This document shows, in pieces, positions 9,396-18,310 of a DNA stretch of 64,000 nucleotides. Numbering within the stretch: position 1 is the stretch's first letter; every line of letters starts with the position of its first letter. Origin of the DNA: Paenibacillus fonticola DSM 21315 (GTDB taxonomy: Bacteria > Bacillota > Bacilli > Paenibacillales > Paenibacillaceae); contig NZ_KB907265.1 of assembly GCF_000381905.1 (NCBI RefSeq), positions 1-64,000 on the forward strand. Direction: 5' to 3'. Made by a program: the position numbers and the translations under genes. The notes under the pieces are model-generated. The model was not told the DNA's origin. It saw only the letters and a program-made list of their open reading frames with translations, and made no database searches.

Positions 9396-9965
9396 TTACC
9401 CTTGAGCTTTAAGCTCGTTAATACGGGCCATGATTATCTCCGTTGCCCGTTCTGCGGCGTCAGGCACATCGCCGTTTTTGAATTCCGTTAAATCGATTGG
9501 AGCTCCGTAGACAACTTTCACTTTCCTGAACAATTTATAATTGCCGACTATAGCTACGGGAATGACCGCACAATCACTGCGAAGTGCGAAGGTCGCTGCT
9601 CCTCTTTTGCCCATCCCGCCTGAACGGGACCCTTCTGGGAAAATTCCCATCACCTTGCCCGTCCGCAAAATGGTTAACGACGTCTTGATCGACTCCTTGC
9701 TAACGCCTCCCCTTTTGACAGGAAACGCACCAAGTTGTGTAATCAGCCAGCCAAATCCGAAAATGTCGAACAATTCTTTCTTCGCCATAAAATGCACTTT
9801 TCGCTTCAAAAGGATTCCGATCGTTGGCGGATCCAGTACACTGATATGATTGGAACAGAGCAGTACGCCGCCTTCCTTGGGGATATGCTCAAGACCTTTC
9901 CCCTCCAAACGGAATAGCGCTTTATAAATTAGTATTAATGCACCACGGCAAAAGCTATAAATCAT
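9396..9965 (-). CDS. plsC: 1-acyl-sn-glycerol-3-phosphate acyltransferase
   Basis: PlsC acylates lysophosphatidic acid to phosphatidic acid at the membrane. The catalytic NHxxxxD motif is NHISVLD (His40, Asp45) and the substrate-binding FPEGSRS lies near residue 108. The 189-residue length suits the short bacterial family. I chose the second ATG, at 9965, because GGGAGAGAG stands 7 nt before it, while the first ATG lacks a ribosome site. It overlaps the end of cmk by 11 bases, so the two are cotranscribed. Confidence 0.93.
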   Translation of the reverse strand: MIYSFCRGALILIYKALFRLEGKGLEHIPKEGGVLLCSNHISVLDPPTIGILLKRKVHFMAKKELFDIFGFGWLITQLGAFPVKRGGVSKESIKTSLTILRTGKVMGIFPEGSRSGGMGKRGAATFALRSDCAVIPVAIVGNYKLFRKVKVVYGAPIDLTEFKNGDVPDAAERATEIIMARINELKAQG

Positions 9966-10665
9966 TCCTGTTCTCTCTCCCATAAGCTTCGGTTAATGAA
10001 ACGATGCGGCTTGCCACTTCACGAGGAGTCAATTGTGTCGTATCCAGCAGTATAGCATCCTCAGCCTGACGAAGGGGGGACACTTCCCGCTCCTGGTCCA
10101 GCCGATCCCGCTCTGCGATATCATGGGCGATCTTCTCCATCGTAATTCCTTGCTGTTCCTGCATTTCATTGAATCTGCGACGGGCGCGCTCCTCTACGGT
10201 AGCCGTCATAAACACTTTCACTTCGGCATCGGGAAGCACCGTCGTACCGATATCGCGTCCGTCCATGACGACGCCTTTGCGCAAGGCCATTTGGCGTTGA
10301 AGAGATACGAGCCATGCCCGCAGCCCCTCGATTTGCGCATATCGGGACACTTGAGAGCTAACCGTTAGAGAACGGATTTCCGCGGTAACATCTTGACCGT
10401 TTACGATGACTTGCTGTCCATCTTCTCCCGGTATTAATTCAATACCCAAGTTCTGTATAGAATGAAGCACTTTGTCTACTTCTTCCGGCTGTATGCCGAG
10501 ATTTTGCAAATACCAGGTTGCTGCGCGATACATTGCACCAGTATCTACATAGACGTAGGACAGCAGGCTTGCCACCATCCGGGCGATTGTGCTTTTACCC
10601 GCACCGGCAGGTCCGTCAATCGCGATGTTGATCTTGCCATATTGTGATGACGATGTCCTTGCCAA
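9955..10665 (-). CDS. cmk: Cytidylate kinase
   Basis: Cmk phosphorylates CMP and dCMP to the diphosphates, feeding RNA, DNA and CDP-lipid synthesis. The P-loop IDGPAGAGKST is at residues 16-26, the substrate-binding VVMDGRDIGTTVLP lies in the middle, and the LID region follows with ARRRFNEMQ. The 236 residues are slightly longer than usual at the N-terminus. The TTG start has GAGGAGG eight bases upstream. First gene of cmk-plsC; a terminator for the upstream ypfB lies 34 bases before it. Confidence 0.96.
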   Translation of the reverse strand: MARTSSSQYGKINIAIDGPAGAGKSTIARMVASLLSYVYVDTGAMYRAATWYLQNLGIQPEEVDKVLHSIQNLGIELIPGEDGQQVIVNGQDVTAEIRSLTVSSQVSRYAQIEGLRAWLVSLQRQMALRKGVVMDGRDIGTTVLPDAEVKVFMTATVEERARRRFNEMQEQQGITMEKIAHDIAERDRLDQEREVSPLRQAEDAILLDTTQLTPREVASRIVSLTEAYGRENRNDL

Positions 10666-10698
10666 CGGTGACGCCTCCTCATGAAAAACACGGTCTCA

Positions 10699-10721
10699 AT
10701 AAAAAAGCAGGCATTGCCTGC
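10699..10721 (-). terminator. Terminator between ypfB and cmk
   Basis: GCAGGCA-A-TGCCTGC on the minus strand is followed by six T. It is a compact hairpin separating the ypfA-ypfB unit from cmk. Confidence 0.8.
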
Positions 10722-10784
10722 GACGTGAAAATTATACCACACAACGGAATGGGATGCAAAAAAACCGAAACTTTCCTGGCTTGC

Positions 10785-10994
10785 CTAGCGACCTAATGGT
10801 TGTTCGATTGCAACGCCCTCAAATTTATCAGCAGAGGCGATATATTCTCTTAAAACGGGAATACGAAGTGCCGCCTGGAAGAGGCACAGTCCGATCAAAC
10901 AGGTGATGGTCATTCGGATTAACACCGCTTCTGCCCGGCTGCTGAATTGCAAAAACATTTCCGTATATTCCTTAGAACCGCTGTCCTTCGCCAT
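10785..10994 (-). CDS. ypfB: YpfB-like small membrane protein (DUF5359)
   Basis: A 69-residue protein with one hydrophobic segment at about residues 26-45 (VLIRMTITCLIGLCLFQAAL). Its place between the PilZ gene and cmk is that of B. subtilis ypfB, which gives the name. The ATG is behind AGGAGG. Function is unknown. Confidence 0.8.
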   Translation of the reverse strand: MAKDSGSKEYTEMFLQFSSRAEAVLIRMTITCLIGLCLFQAALRIPVLREYIASADKFEGVAIEQPLGR

Positions 10995-11121
10995 AACGAA
11001 CCTCCTGCTTCATTAGATACTGATATTTTATCCAACAAAACAGCAGGCCAACCCGCGGTATCCATACGATATGCTAATTAACGTTTCTGACGTATCCCGT
11101 ACCACGTATCTTCTAAGCAGT

Positions 11122-11775
11122 TTAACGATTTTTAAAATCAAACTGGCGTTCGAAGCAATAGCGAATCAGCTTCTGCCGCTCCATGTCGGAGATGCTTACA
11201 AATTTCACCATCGTCATCGTCCGGCCTGTCTCAAGCTTTTTCGTACGTACGATTTGGGCTTCAAATGGAACATGGTCGATGGAGCCGTTCTTAAACGACA
11301 GAAGCAGCCAGCAAAACAGCGGTTCCCCTTCAGCAAGCTTGTACTTGCTGTCCGCAAGAAAAGACACCCCGCCGCCGCCGACGTCTTCAGTGAAGGCTAC
11401 AAAGCGGGTATTATCCTTCAGCCTGACTGCCAAATCAAGCTTGGCTATGACACGCAAGAAGTGGCGACGCTGAATTTTGGTAATCGTTTCCGGTTCAGGC
11501 TTCCTGATCCTTACAAGCTGAACGACATCATCTGCAAACCCGAGTACATAGGTATTGAAGTAATTTTTCACGCCCTGCTCAGTCAAAAAGTAAACAGATA
11601 ATTCATCTCCCATATACAGCCGTTTAATCCGTCCGCTGCCGCTTTCAATTGGTACTTCTATCAAAAGCGTATCTTCTTCCATATCCGCGATCCGCGATTT
11701 GCATTCTTTGTCCATATCTTTGCCGTCCGCTGATGCAACCTGAATATATAACAGGTCATTCACATTAGGAAACAA
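11122..11775 (-). CDS. ypfA: PilZ-domain cyclic-di-GMP receptor (YpfA/YcgR-like flagellar brake)
   Basis: The protein has an N-terminal YcgR-like domain (about residues 1-90, starting FPNVNDLLYIQVAS) and a C-terminal PilZ domain whose cyclic-di-GMP motif RRHFLRV and following DVGGGGVSFL are present. In Bacillus YpfA slows the flagellar motor when cyclic-di-GMP is high. The third-to-last motif position has glycine where serine is usual (DVGGGG rather than D-x-S-x-x-G). The start is uncertain: TTG at 11775 has GGAGG very close, and GTG at 11763 has it rather far. Confidence 0.85.
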   Translation of the reverse strand: MFPNVNDLLYIQVASADGKDMDKECKSRIADMEEDTLLIEVPIESGSGRIKRLYMGDELSVYFLTEQGVKNYFNTYVLGFADDVVQLVRIRKPEPETITKIQRRHFLRVIAKLDLAVRLKDNTRFVAFTEDVGGGGVSFLADSKYKLAEGEPLFCWLLLSFKNGSIDHVPFEAQIVRTKKLETGRTMTMVKFVSISDMERQKLIRYCFERQFDFKNR

Positions 11776-11898
11776 GCCCCTCCACCGCCTCAATTCGTTA
11801 TATAACTATTACCAATTGATTATAGCATGCACTAGGTCTATTGGAGCAACAAATTAAATAGCCCTTACCTCTTCATTTCTTAATCCTTAAAAACGCTC

Positions 11899-11942
11899 CA
11901 AAAAAACGAATGACTAGAAGCTTATGCTCCTAGTCATTCGTT
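11899..11942 (-). terminator. Intrinsic terminator after ypeB
   Basis: GAATGACTAG and CTAGTCATTC form a long perfect stem around AAGCTTATGCTC; the minus strand continues with a run of T. It lies 26 nt beyond the ypeB stop. Confidence 0.88.
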
Positions 11943-11967
11943 CAATCGGCCGATAAAATGTGTAAGG

Positions 11968-13338
11968 TCAGAATGACCGTTCCGGCTTCACATGACCGTC
12001 GCGAATTTGTTCCACGACTTCTTCATCTCCGTTATCAGCATTTAGATAAATGCGATATTTTGAGCCGTTAATCGCGCCGCCGAACTCATATGTCAGCACC
12101 TTTTCGGCCCTGTCATTTTCGATCAGCGCCAGGCGCTGATACTGCTCCTTGTATTCGGGATTCAAACGTTTACGGGCCTGCTGCAGAGTCAGCTTTGGCT
12201 TTTCCAGCTTTCTGTCCTTGCCTTCCTGTTGCTCGTATACGTAGTCACTGGCCTGCATCCCTATTACGTGGCCGTTATCGAGCGCAACCCTTAACGTTAT
12301 TTTCTCCGGATAGATCAGCACATCCCCATCTTTTCTTACATAAGTGAAGCTGCCGATATTGTCGTATTCATCGTAAGTAACCGGCGTCAGATCATTGTAG
12401 CCCTTACTGGACAAAAACTGATCCGCGCTCACTCTGGCTGATTCGTGGGAAACCGCTTTTGCACCGATATGGCGATCGCTCCAGTAATTGATCAAATGTC
12501 CGCCATTACGGGTAAAGTCCATAGTGAGCGCTTCATCTTTAGTGCTGCCTGGAACTTTCGCTGTATACGAGGCCCACTCCGTCCCTTTCCCGTTCTCGGT
12601 AACCTTAATGTCCTGGGTATGTTGAGCGCCAGCGAAATGAGCGGCTTTATTTTTAATATCTTGAACCGTCACCGGATTCCCGCCAAGTTTTTTTACCGAG
12701 CGCTTATTGTAAATGCTTGATACGGACGGTCCCCAATCCAGCTCCGGATATTCGCCAACACGTTTGTCCACCGTCTTGAAGCCATCGATAATCGTATTGT
12801 CCTGCTGACTATCCGGATTCGCCAGCGCCGTCTCCACATCCATCCAGCGCAGACGATTGGCAATAACCTTGTCCTGAACCTGCTGCAATTGCTTAGAAAT
12901 TTGGGAAGAGCTTTTGTAAAGCTCCTTCAAATTTTTAAGCTCACCGTCACTGAGCGGCTGTTTCGTCAAATCCCGAATCCCTGCTTGATAAGAAAACTTC
13001 GAGATGCGGGACAAAAACTCCTCCGTTTTGTTAAAAGGAAGCAGCGTCAAAGGAAGCTGGTTGATTTCATTTTGCGCTTCACTCGTAATTCTCCACACAT
13101 TTACGAGTCCCTTCCGCTGCGACCCCGATGAGGCGCTATGAACTGCCAGCGTATTTCCGAGCTCCCCGTGCAGTTTGTCAACATGAAAGGACAAATTGTG
13201 GAACGCCCGTTGATACTGATTCTCCGCTTTAATTAAAATCGCGTTCTTTTCTTGATTTTCCTGGTATCCCCACATTAAAGCACCGATTAACAAAACCGTT
13301 GCGATCGGAAACAAAATGGCACTTAAACGTTTATACAT
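11968..13338 (-). CDS. ypeB: Spore germination protein YpeB
   Basis: YpeB is exported to the forespore and is needed to stabilise the cortex-lytic enzyme SleB in dormant spores. The 456 residues start with an uncleaved membrane segment (about 7-24), followed by a long helical region and C-terminal PepSY-type repeats (for example ARVSADQFLSSKGYNDLTPV and LTLQQARKRLNPEY). In Bacillus the gene follows sleB; here only a small zinc-ribbon ORF lies between ypeB and prsW, so the partner is missing from the usual place. Confidence 0.93.
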   Translation of the reverse strand: MYKRLSAILFPIATVLLIGALMWGYQENQEKNAILIKAENQYQRAFHNLSFHVDKLHGELGNTLAVHSASSGSQRKGLVNVWRITSEAQNEINQLPLTLLPFNKTEEFLSRISKFSYQAGIRDLTKQPLSDGELKNLKELYKSSSQISKQLQQVQDKVIANRLRWMDVETALANPDSQQDNTIIDGFKTVDKRVGEYPELDWGPSVSSIYNKRSVKKLGGNPVTVQDIKNKAAHFAGAQHTQDIKVTENGKGTEWASYTAKVPGSTKDEALTMDFTRNGGHLINYWSDRHIGAKAVSHESARVSADQFLSSKGYNDLTPVTYDEYDNIGSFTYVRKDGDVLIYPEKITLRVALDNGHVIGMQASDYVYEQQEGKDRKLEKPKLTLQQARKRLNPEYKEQYQRLALIENDRAEKVLTYEFGGAINGSKYRIYLNADNGDEEVVEQIRDGHVKPERSF

Positions 13339-13493
13339 ATCATTTACACTCCTTCCTTCAACGAACTGAAGTTAGTTTGACAAGAAGGAGGTAAGTTTAT
13401 TCATTATTAGCTGCAGTTCCTAAATTCATTTTTTGTTCGAAATATTTGCCGGTCATCCTGGTTGTTGGCACCTCTCAAGGTCTGCTCTTGTCG

Positions 13494-13643
13494 TTAAGGC
13501 ATATCCTCTTCAATATCGAAATAATGGCGATTGTCACAAAGACATTGTTTAAATCCCGTCTCGATATGTCCCCGCTCTTTTCTACCGCGAAGCACGAAAC
13601 GTTCACCGCAGGATTTGCACGTAATTTTTACTTTTACCCGCAC
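13494..13643 (-). CDS. Small zinc-ribbon-like protein
   Basis: A 49-residue basic protein. Cysteines occur as C-K-S-C (residues 9 and 12) and C-L-C (34 and 36), close to a metal-binding knuckle pair. The GTG start is chosen because AAAGGGGTG stands about 8 nt upstream; the longer in-frame form reads through that site. It lies just downstream of prsW on the same strand. No function is known. Confidence 0.6.
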   Translation of the reverse strand: MRVKVKITCKSCGERFVLRGRKERGHIETGFKQCLCDNRHYFDIEEDMP

Positions 13644-13697
13644 AAAAAAGACACCCCTTTCAGTTTCCACGATTTTCAAATGGTGGATAAACTGTTT

Positions 13698-14408
13698 TTA
13701 GGATGCCCTGTTTTCGGTCTTGTTAACCCTGTCCCCCAGAAGGCGGCGGAAAGGAGATCGCTTGTTAGCCCGATACATCTTGCCAATGCCTCCGTACCAT
13801 AGAAACACCATCAATGGGATGATGTACCAGATCCAGTACTGTGAAATGTTCTCCAATATCCAATCATACACCCCGTGATAAAATAAAGGCATCAGTAAAG
13901 AATAGGCAAGGAATCTTCGGCTTTCTTTACCTGCAGCAAATTTGGCACGTCCCATGTAATAGCCCATCATGACTCCGAATAACGCGTGACCTGAAACCGG
14001 CAGCAGTGCCCGGATTAACAAGGTTGCGACGGATGCCTGCTGAGCGAAAGAATAAATCACATTCTCAACCGTAGCGAAACCTAGTGAAATAGCGGTAGCA
14101 TACATGATACCGTCATAGGGTTCATCGAACTCCGTATGATTGTATATCATATGAAACAAAACAAACCATTTCAACGACTCTTCCACACCAGCTGAGATCA
14201 AAAAAGCATTGACCAAGGAACCGTCCCCCAGCCAAAGCATCAATCCTTGCTGTACAATCATAACCGGCAGGATAATGACAAAGCCGAGAAAAAACACTTT
14301 AATAACCATATGCAGCGGTTCGGCTTCGTACTTGTCCTTAAGATAGAAATAAGTTAACAAGGCGATTCCAGGGGCTACCGCTGCGGTCACAATCGAGATA
14401 AAAATCAA
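13698..14408 (-). CDS. prsW: PrsW family intramembrane metalloprotease
   Basis: PrsW is the site-1 protease that cuts anti-sigma RsiW in B. subtilis under envelope stress. The 236-residue protein has about seven or eight membrane segments and the family's signature EESLKW near residue 77, followed by conserved histidines in later segments (SGHALFG, FYHGVYDW). Its neighbours prsW and ypeB match B. subtilis, where sleB stands between them. The substrate here is not shown by the window, as no anti-sigma gene is present. Confidence 0.9.
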   Translation of the reverse strand: MIFISIVTAAVAPGIALLTYFYLKDKYEAEPLHMVIKVFFLGFVIILPVMIVQQGLMLWLGDGSLVNAFLISAGVEESLKWFVLFHMIYNHTEFDEPYDGIMYATAISLGFATVENVIYSFAQQASVATLLIRALLPVSGHALFGVMMGYYMGRAKFAAGKESRRFLAYSLLMPLFYHGVYDWILENISQYWIWYIIPLMVFLWYGGIGKMYRANKRSPFRRLLGDRVNKTENRAS

Positions 14409-14711
14409 CGGTTATCCCCCCTCATCGACCGTTTACAACTCTTATCCAGCTTTTGGCGATGTCGAACAATTCGACGATCTATATAAGTTGAACAATTGAA
14501 ATGGATGTGCAGCAAGTCGTAAAATGATTCTGCGATCACTGTTGCTCCCAAATTTCTTAAGATGTTATAGGTTCTTAAGAGGTAGAATATCACCTCACAA
14601 AGGCGACCACAAGCGTATGCTCTCGAAGCAGCTTTCTTTCAGAAAGCTATCAGTTCCTTCGGAATCATTTTCTCCCTTGCCTGCATTCATTTTAAGTTCA
14701 TCTTATCTAAA
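14409..14711. other. 303-bp gap between mecA-type gene and prsW
   Basis: No convincing gene is present; a 62-codon minus-strand ORF here has no ribosome site and an unnatural composition. A small hairpin AGCTTTC/GAAAGCT at about 14631-14651 lacks a T-run and is only a weak terminator candidate for the mecA-type gene. The prsW promoter must lie in the left part. Confidence 0.4.
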
Positions 14712-15329
14712 TTAGTCCTGACGTTTGAAATTATCGCAGATAATCCCTACTGCATTATCGGCCATGACCCGCTTGCCGTACTCTTCCAGCATCGCAGGGG
14801 TTACCGATGTAGCCTCGCCGAATTCAGCGAGAACCGCAATGACAGCTGGATGTCTGCCAGCTTCCAATTCGTCAGGCTCTAATTGAAGAATCCATTTCCC
14901 ATTATATTTATACAGTCTGCCAGCTTCTGTAAGCATCGGCCGCAGAACGTGAGCCGCTTCAATCAGCACTTCAAAATCATCAAAAGAATATAGAATCGTA
15001 TCACTCTGCTCTAGCGTTACTTCCATCTCATATACTTCATCCGGCAATTCATCCTCATAGTGCGTTCCGATCCCATGATTGTGATCGTACTTACCTCGCG
15101 TCACTATGACGACCATTCCCTGAGCAGGAAGCGCGAATACCTCGACAGCCAAAGGGCCTGTAGCGTCAAACCCCACTTCATTATAAGCCTGATCCATCAT
15201 CTCCGTGAACAGGTCATGTACCTTGGGAATTTCCTGCCACATGTCCTCTTTCTGAATGCCGCGTTCGCTAAGGTCGTCAAACGTGAGGAAAATCCGTATC
15301 TTATCCTGGCCAATTCTTTCTATTCTCAT
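14712..15329 (-). CDS. mecA: MecA/YpbH-type ClpC adaptor protein
   Basis: MecA-family adaptors bind targets through an N-terminal domain and activate the ClpC unfoldase through a C-terminal domain. This 205-residue protein begins MRIERIGQDKIRIFLTFDDLSERGI, the typical N-terminal block, and has the C-terminal block with YSFDDFEVLIEAAHVL and LYKYNGKWILQL. The acidic linker lies at about residues 90-105. The neighbouring CPBP gene suggests correspondence with the YpbH paralogue of Bacillus, so the exact orthologue is open. Confidence 0.9.
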   Translation of the reverse strand: MRIERIGQDKIRIFLTFDDLSERGIQKEDMWQEIPKVHDLFTEMMDQAYNEVGFDATGPLAVEVFALPAQGMVVIVTRGKYDHNHGIGTHYEDELPDEVYEMEVTLEQSDTILYSFDDFEVLIEAAHVLRPMLTEAGRLYKYNGKWILQLEPDELEAGRHPAVIAVLAEFGEATSVTPAMLEEYGKRVMADNAVGIICDNFKRQD

Positions 15330-15451
15330 ACAGGATCCTCCTCCCCAAGCCTTGTTATAACAGATTATGAAACCTGCTGTAATATGTGCTGGAAATGGTT
15401 CTTTGTAAGTATGTTATCATTTATCTTACTTAAATGCACGCAATAAAATAG

Positions 15452-15502
15452 ACAAAAAAAGAATCATTTTCCGCCCAACTACATAGGAGCTGAAAATGAT
15501 CC
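15452..15502 (-). terminator. Intrinsic terminator after the 15.5-kb small membrane protein gene
   Basis: ATCATTTTC pairs with GAAAATGAT around a 20-nt loop and is followed on the minus strand by TCTTTTTTTG, just past the stop of the gene at 15518. Confidence 0.8.
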
Positions 15503-15517
15503 ATAAATTGGTATATT

Positions 15518-15919
15518 TTATAGTCCGGGAATGACCGAATTCGTCTCCTTCAAAATTTGCTCAACCTCACGGCGCACATCCGCATTGCCTTTGATAAAGT
15601 CCGTAATTTGCTTCAGATTGTATTCCTTCGAATGACTCGCATTGGCCGGAGATGCGGAACTGGGATACACCTTTTCGCCGCTAGTACTGCCTGTGCTGCT
15701 TGTGCTGCTTGTGCTGCTTGCACCGCTTGCTGCCGCAGAGCCCGAATTCCCCGCCGATTGATGGGAATTCCCTTTGCCCGCGCCCCCCATCGATAACCCT
15801 GCTAATTTCATAATCGTTCCTTTTCCCTCTTGACCTGACATTGATCCGTTTTTCTTGGCTGCCCAGACGACAGCCGCTGCTCCAACTAATGCACCACATA
15901 AAAATGAGACAGATCTCAC
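15518..15919 (-). CDS. Uncharacterised small membrane-anchored protein with Ser/Thr/Gly-rich linker
   Basis: A 133-residue protein. An N-terminal hydrophobic segment (residues 4-21, FLCGALVGAAAVVWAA) resembles the YtxH/gas-vesicle-like anchor. A low-complexity linker of Ser, Thr, Ala and Gly follows, coded by near-perfect AGCAGCACA-type triplet repeats at 15690-15725, then a C-terminal helix (QITDFIKGNADVRREVEQILKE). I chose the GTG at 15919, eight bases after AAGGAGG. No family is recognised. Confidence 0.65.
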   Translation of the reverse strand: MRSVSFLCGALVGAAAVVWAAKKNGSMSGQEGKGTIMKLAGLSMGGAGKGNSHQSAGNSGSAAASGASSTSSTSSTGSTSGEKVYPSSASPANASHSKEYNLKQITDFIKGNADVRREVEQILKETNSVIPGL

Positions 15920-16028
15920 CCAAAAAACCTCCTTCAATTGTGTTAAAATCAGTTGTAGTGTTCGCGTAAAGAATTAAACTCATGCGTATTAATTACAGGA
16001 AAGAACACGGAAAGCGAGATGAATTCCT

Positions 16029-16922
16029 TTGTTTAAAAGTAAGCTTTTGCTCCTCGCCGCCTGCTGTATAATACTTAGCTCATGCAGTCAGGATCGTCCC
16101 GCATCCAAGCCTATCGCTTCCAACGCCTCATCAAACCAGCCTCCGGAAGCGAATTCTGTGGATTTACCGGATCAAAGCGGTACGGAGGCCAATGACAGCA
16201 GTTTAAACGGCAACAGCGGTTCCGCCCCCACAGAAAATGTACAGCCGCAAGAAGCTTCCACCGAGCCCCCCGAAATTCCACAACATAAGTATCACATTAA
16301 TAATGTGTACCGTGTCGTGCCAAATGAGGACGGGATCGAGAAGAAAGTCGTCTTACTCACGTTCGACGATGGGCCTAAAGAAAAGGAAATGCTGGAGGGT
16401 TTGCTGGATACGCTCGATAAACACGAAGCTAAAGCGATATTTTTTGTCAACGGCTACCGGGTGAAAAGCAATCCGGATTTATTGAAGCTGATTTATGACC
16501 GCGGCCAAATTATTGGCAATCACAGCTGGGATCATATCGATTTGAAAAAGGAATCCGCCGACAGTGCCCGCAAGCAGGTGGAAGACGTTCAGCAGATCGT
16601 CGAGGAAACCGTCGGTGAGCGGCCGCGATTTTTTCGTCCTCCCTTCGGCTCAGGCAATGAGACGCTTCACAGCATAGTTGAAGAGAACGATATGATTTAC
16701 ATGACCTGGTCAAACGGCTCGCTTGACTGGGACGCCAAGTTCAAAAACAAGCCGGATGGCGTCATTCAAAATGTGATGGACCAGCTCCACCCTGGCAGCA
16801 ACATTTTGATGCATGAGCTCCCTTGGACCGAGGAGGCGCTGGATGAGCTGCTGACGAAAATAGAGACGGAAGGCTATGGATTCGTCGATCCGCGGACGAT
16901 CTCGGCTCCTCCCGAAAATTGA
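16029..16922 (+). CDS. Polysaccharide deacetylase lipoprotein (NodB domain)
   Basis: An exported carbohydrate esterase family 4 enzyme that would remove acetyl groups from peptidoglycan or another N-acetylated glycan at the cell surface. The lipobox LSSC (Cys19) anchors it. A Ser/Asn/Pro-rich linker spans about residues 25-85, then the NodB domain shows the catalytic TFDDGP, the zinc-site NHSWDH and RPPFGSGNE. The final HELPW supplies the last motif. The start is TTG; an ATG eleven bases earlier is out of frame. It is the only plus-strand gene in this stretch. Confidence 0.9.
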   Translation: MFKSKLLLLAACCIILSSCSQDRPASKPIASNASSNQPPEANSVDLPDQSGTEANDSSLNGNSGSAPTENVQPQEASTEPPEIPQHKYHINNVYRVVPNEDGIEKKVVLLTFDDGPKEKEMLEGLLDTLDKHEAKAIFFVNGYRVKSNPDLLKLIYDRGQIIGNHSWDHIDLKKESADSARKQVEDVQQIVEETVGERPRFFRPPFGSGNETLHSIVEENDMIYMTWSNGSLDWDAKFKNKPDGVIQNVMDQLHPGSNILMHELPWTEEALDELLTKIETEGYGFVDPRTISAPPEN

Positions 16923-16969
16923 GGCGGAATCGTAAATACGCTGGCTGCCGTCAGCTTCAGACAAACGGA

Positions 16970-17020
16970 AAGGGGTATCCCGCAAGGTCTATAAAAGACC
17001 AGGAATACCCCTGTTATTTT
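16970..17020 (+). terminator. Intrinsic terminator after polysaccharide deacetylase gene
   Basis: AGGGGTATTCC-type arms (AGGGGTATCCCG and AGGAATACCCCT) enclose a second small stem GGTCTATAAAAGACC, and TGTTATTTTG follows. It is placed 48 nt past the stop. Confidence 0.75.
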
Positions 17021-17116
17021 GTATGTTTATTACCCTTTCTATACTACAGGATCGGATTTTTTTGCGGAGACTACTTAGAAAGCGTTGGCCCTACACTGAT
17101 ATACAAAACTGCGATG

Positions 17117-17611
17117 TTACATCCCGTTGCTTTGTCCCCATGGCGACTCGCTAATACCCCACCAGAACAACGCCACCATCACGGCAATAAAAATAAACAG
17201 CAGGGCATTAAAAAAATATCTGGTCAACTTTACCCGCTGGGAAGGATAAACTTCCCGCCTGGATGGAAGCTCCTGGGCTGCTGACACTGGAGGCGCCTCG
17301 ATTTCAATTAACGGGTTGTCCGAATACTCTGCAAAACGGCGATAATCCGTTGGAGCAGCTTCCGCAACAGCGCTAGCGCCATAGTCCGCGTTCAACCCGC
17401 TCTCCAAATGCCGTTTGCGCGAGGGCTTCCGTTCCTTTGCTGATTTTTTTGGACTTGCTGCCGAACTTTTGCTCCTCAGAGCTCTGGATTTCGTTTCGCC
17501 TGGCATTTGATGCTCTGGCTGCTTCCGGTGATCTTCCCCGGACCGATGATGTCTGTCTTTGGCAATGCGGCGCTGACCGTACCGCTCTATCCTGCTCAAG
17601 CGTTCACTCAT
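17117..17611 (-). CDS. Uncharacterised basic protein with one C-terminal membrane segment
   Basis: A 164-residue protein. The N-terminal 90 residues are highly basic and probably unstructured, with many Arg, Lys and Ser. A middle acidic part follows, and one hydrophobic segment at about residues 133-153 (FFNALLFIFIAVMVALFWWG) would leave the N-terminus in the cytosol. GGAGGG precedes the ATG, which overlaps the end of the CPBP protease gene by 4 bases. In Bacillus the CPBP gene ypbD is followed by ypbE, a one-membrane-segment protein, so this is its positional counterpart, though no LysM domain is visible. Confidence 0.65.
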   Translation of the reverse strand: MSERLSRIERYGQRRIAKDRHHRSGEDHRKQPEHQMPGETKSRALRSKSSAASPKKSAKERKPSRKRHLESGLNADYGASAVAEAAPTDYRRFAEYSDNPLIEIEAPPVSAAQELPSRREVYPSQRVKLTRYFFNALLFIFIAVMVALFWWGISESPWGQSNGM

Positions 17612-18201
17612 TTTTCCCTCCGATATTTAATGACGAGTCCGGATATGAAATCAATAAGGAAGTGGCATACAATCGGTGCCCATAACGTACCCGCCTGTAT
17701 ATAAATGTAACCAAGCGCATAGCTGCTTAGAAATACCCACCCTGTCGGAATCCAGTGCCTCAGATAGCGGATATGAATCAATGCAAAAATAATACTCGTC
17801 CAATACGGCCCGATTCCATGCTGAATTGCACCGCGAAACAGCAATTCTTCACAAATCGATACAATGATGCAAATGACCGCGATATGCCAGATCGGACGGT
17901 TCCGAAACAGCATTTCGTTAATGCCCCCGTCATCGAGGCTCTCTTCTTTGACAAACCTGGACAACATAAAATCCAAACTGAACATGGCCGCTGCCAAGCC
18001 GCATCCCCAGAACAGAAAGTGAGTGTTTTCGGGAAATTGTAACAATGATATCACATTTCTCTTCTGAAAAAACAAGATGACAATTCCGATAATTAAAGTA
18101 AGTCCTTGAGTAATGTATAAATTAATTAATAATAAGCGCTCATTAAGTTGACCGGGATCGACTCTTTGAATTTTTATTTTGCCAAACTTGTTTTTTTTCA
18201 T
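17608..18201 (-). CDS. CPBP family intramembrane metalloprotease (YpbD-like)
   Basis: A 197-residue polytopic membrane protein of the CAAX-protease/bacteriocin-processing (Abi) family. Motif 1 is EELLFRGAIQHG (E-E-x-x-x-R) near residue 112, motif 2 is FALIHIRYL (F-x-x-x-H), and a third histidine is in CHFLIDF, which together form the glutamate and histidine zinc site. The usual substrates are unknown in Firmicutes. The ATG at 18201 follows a weak AGGACAGGG site; an in-frame TTG four codons earlier is also possible. Confidence 0.88.
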   Translation of the reverse strand: MKKNKFGKIKIQRVDPGQLNERLLLINLYITQGLTLIIGIVILFFQKRNVISLLQFPENTHFLFWGCGLAAAMFSLDFMLSRFVKEESLDDGGINEMLFRNRPIWHIAVICIIVSICEELLFRGAIQHGIGPYWTSIIFALIHIRYLRHWIPTGWVFLSSYALGYIYIQAGTLWAPIVCHFLIDFISGLVIKYRREK

Positions 18202-18310
18202 AGTATTTGTCAAACCCTGTCCTTTATTATAGTTCTAACTACAATCTAGTTCCTGGCATTTAAAGCTTCATAGTGCTCTCGGACTAAAAAACATTTACAG
18301 AGGAGCGTTT

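Noticed and set aside
14405-14593. 62-codon minus-strand ORF before prsW
   Set aside because: No ribosome site and no protein-like features.
16510-16985. Minus-strand ORFs opposite the polysaccharide deacetylase
   Set aside because: They are mirror frames of a clear NodB-domain gene.
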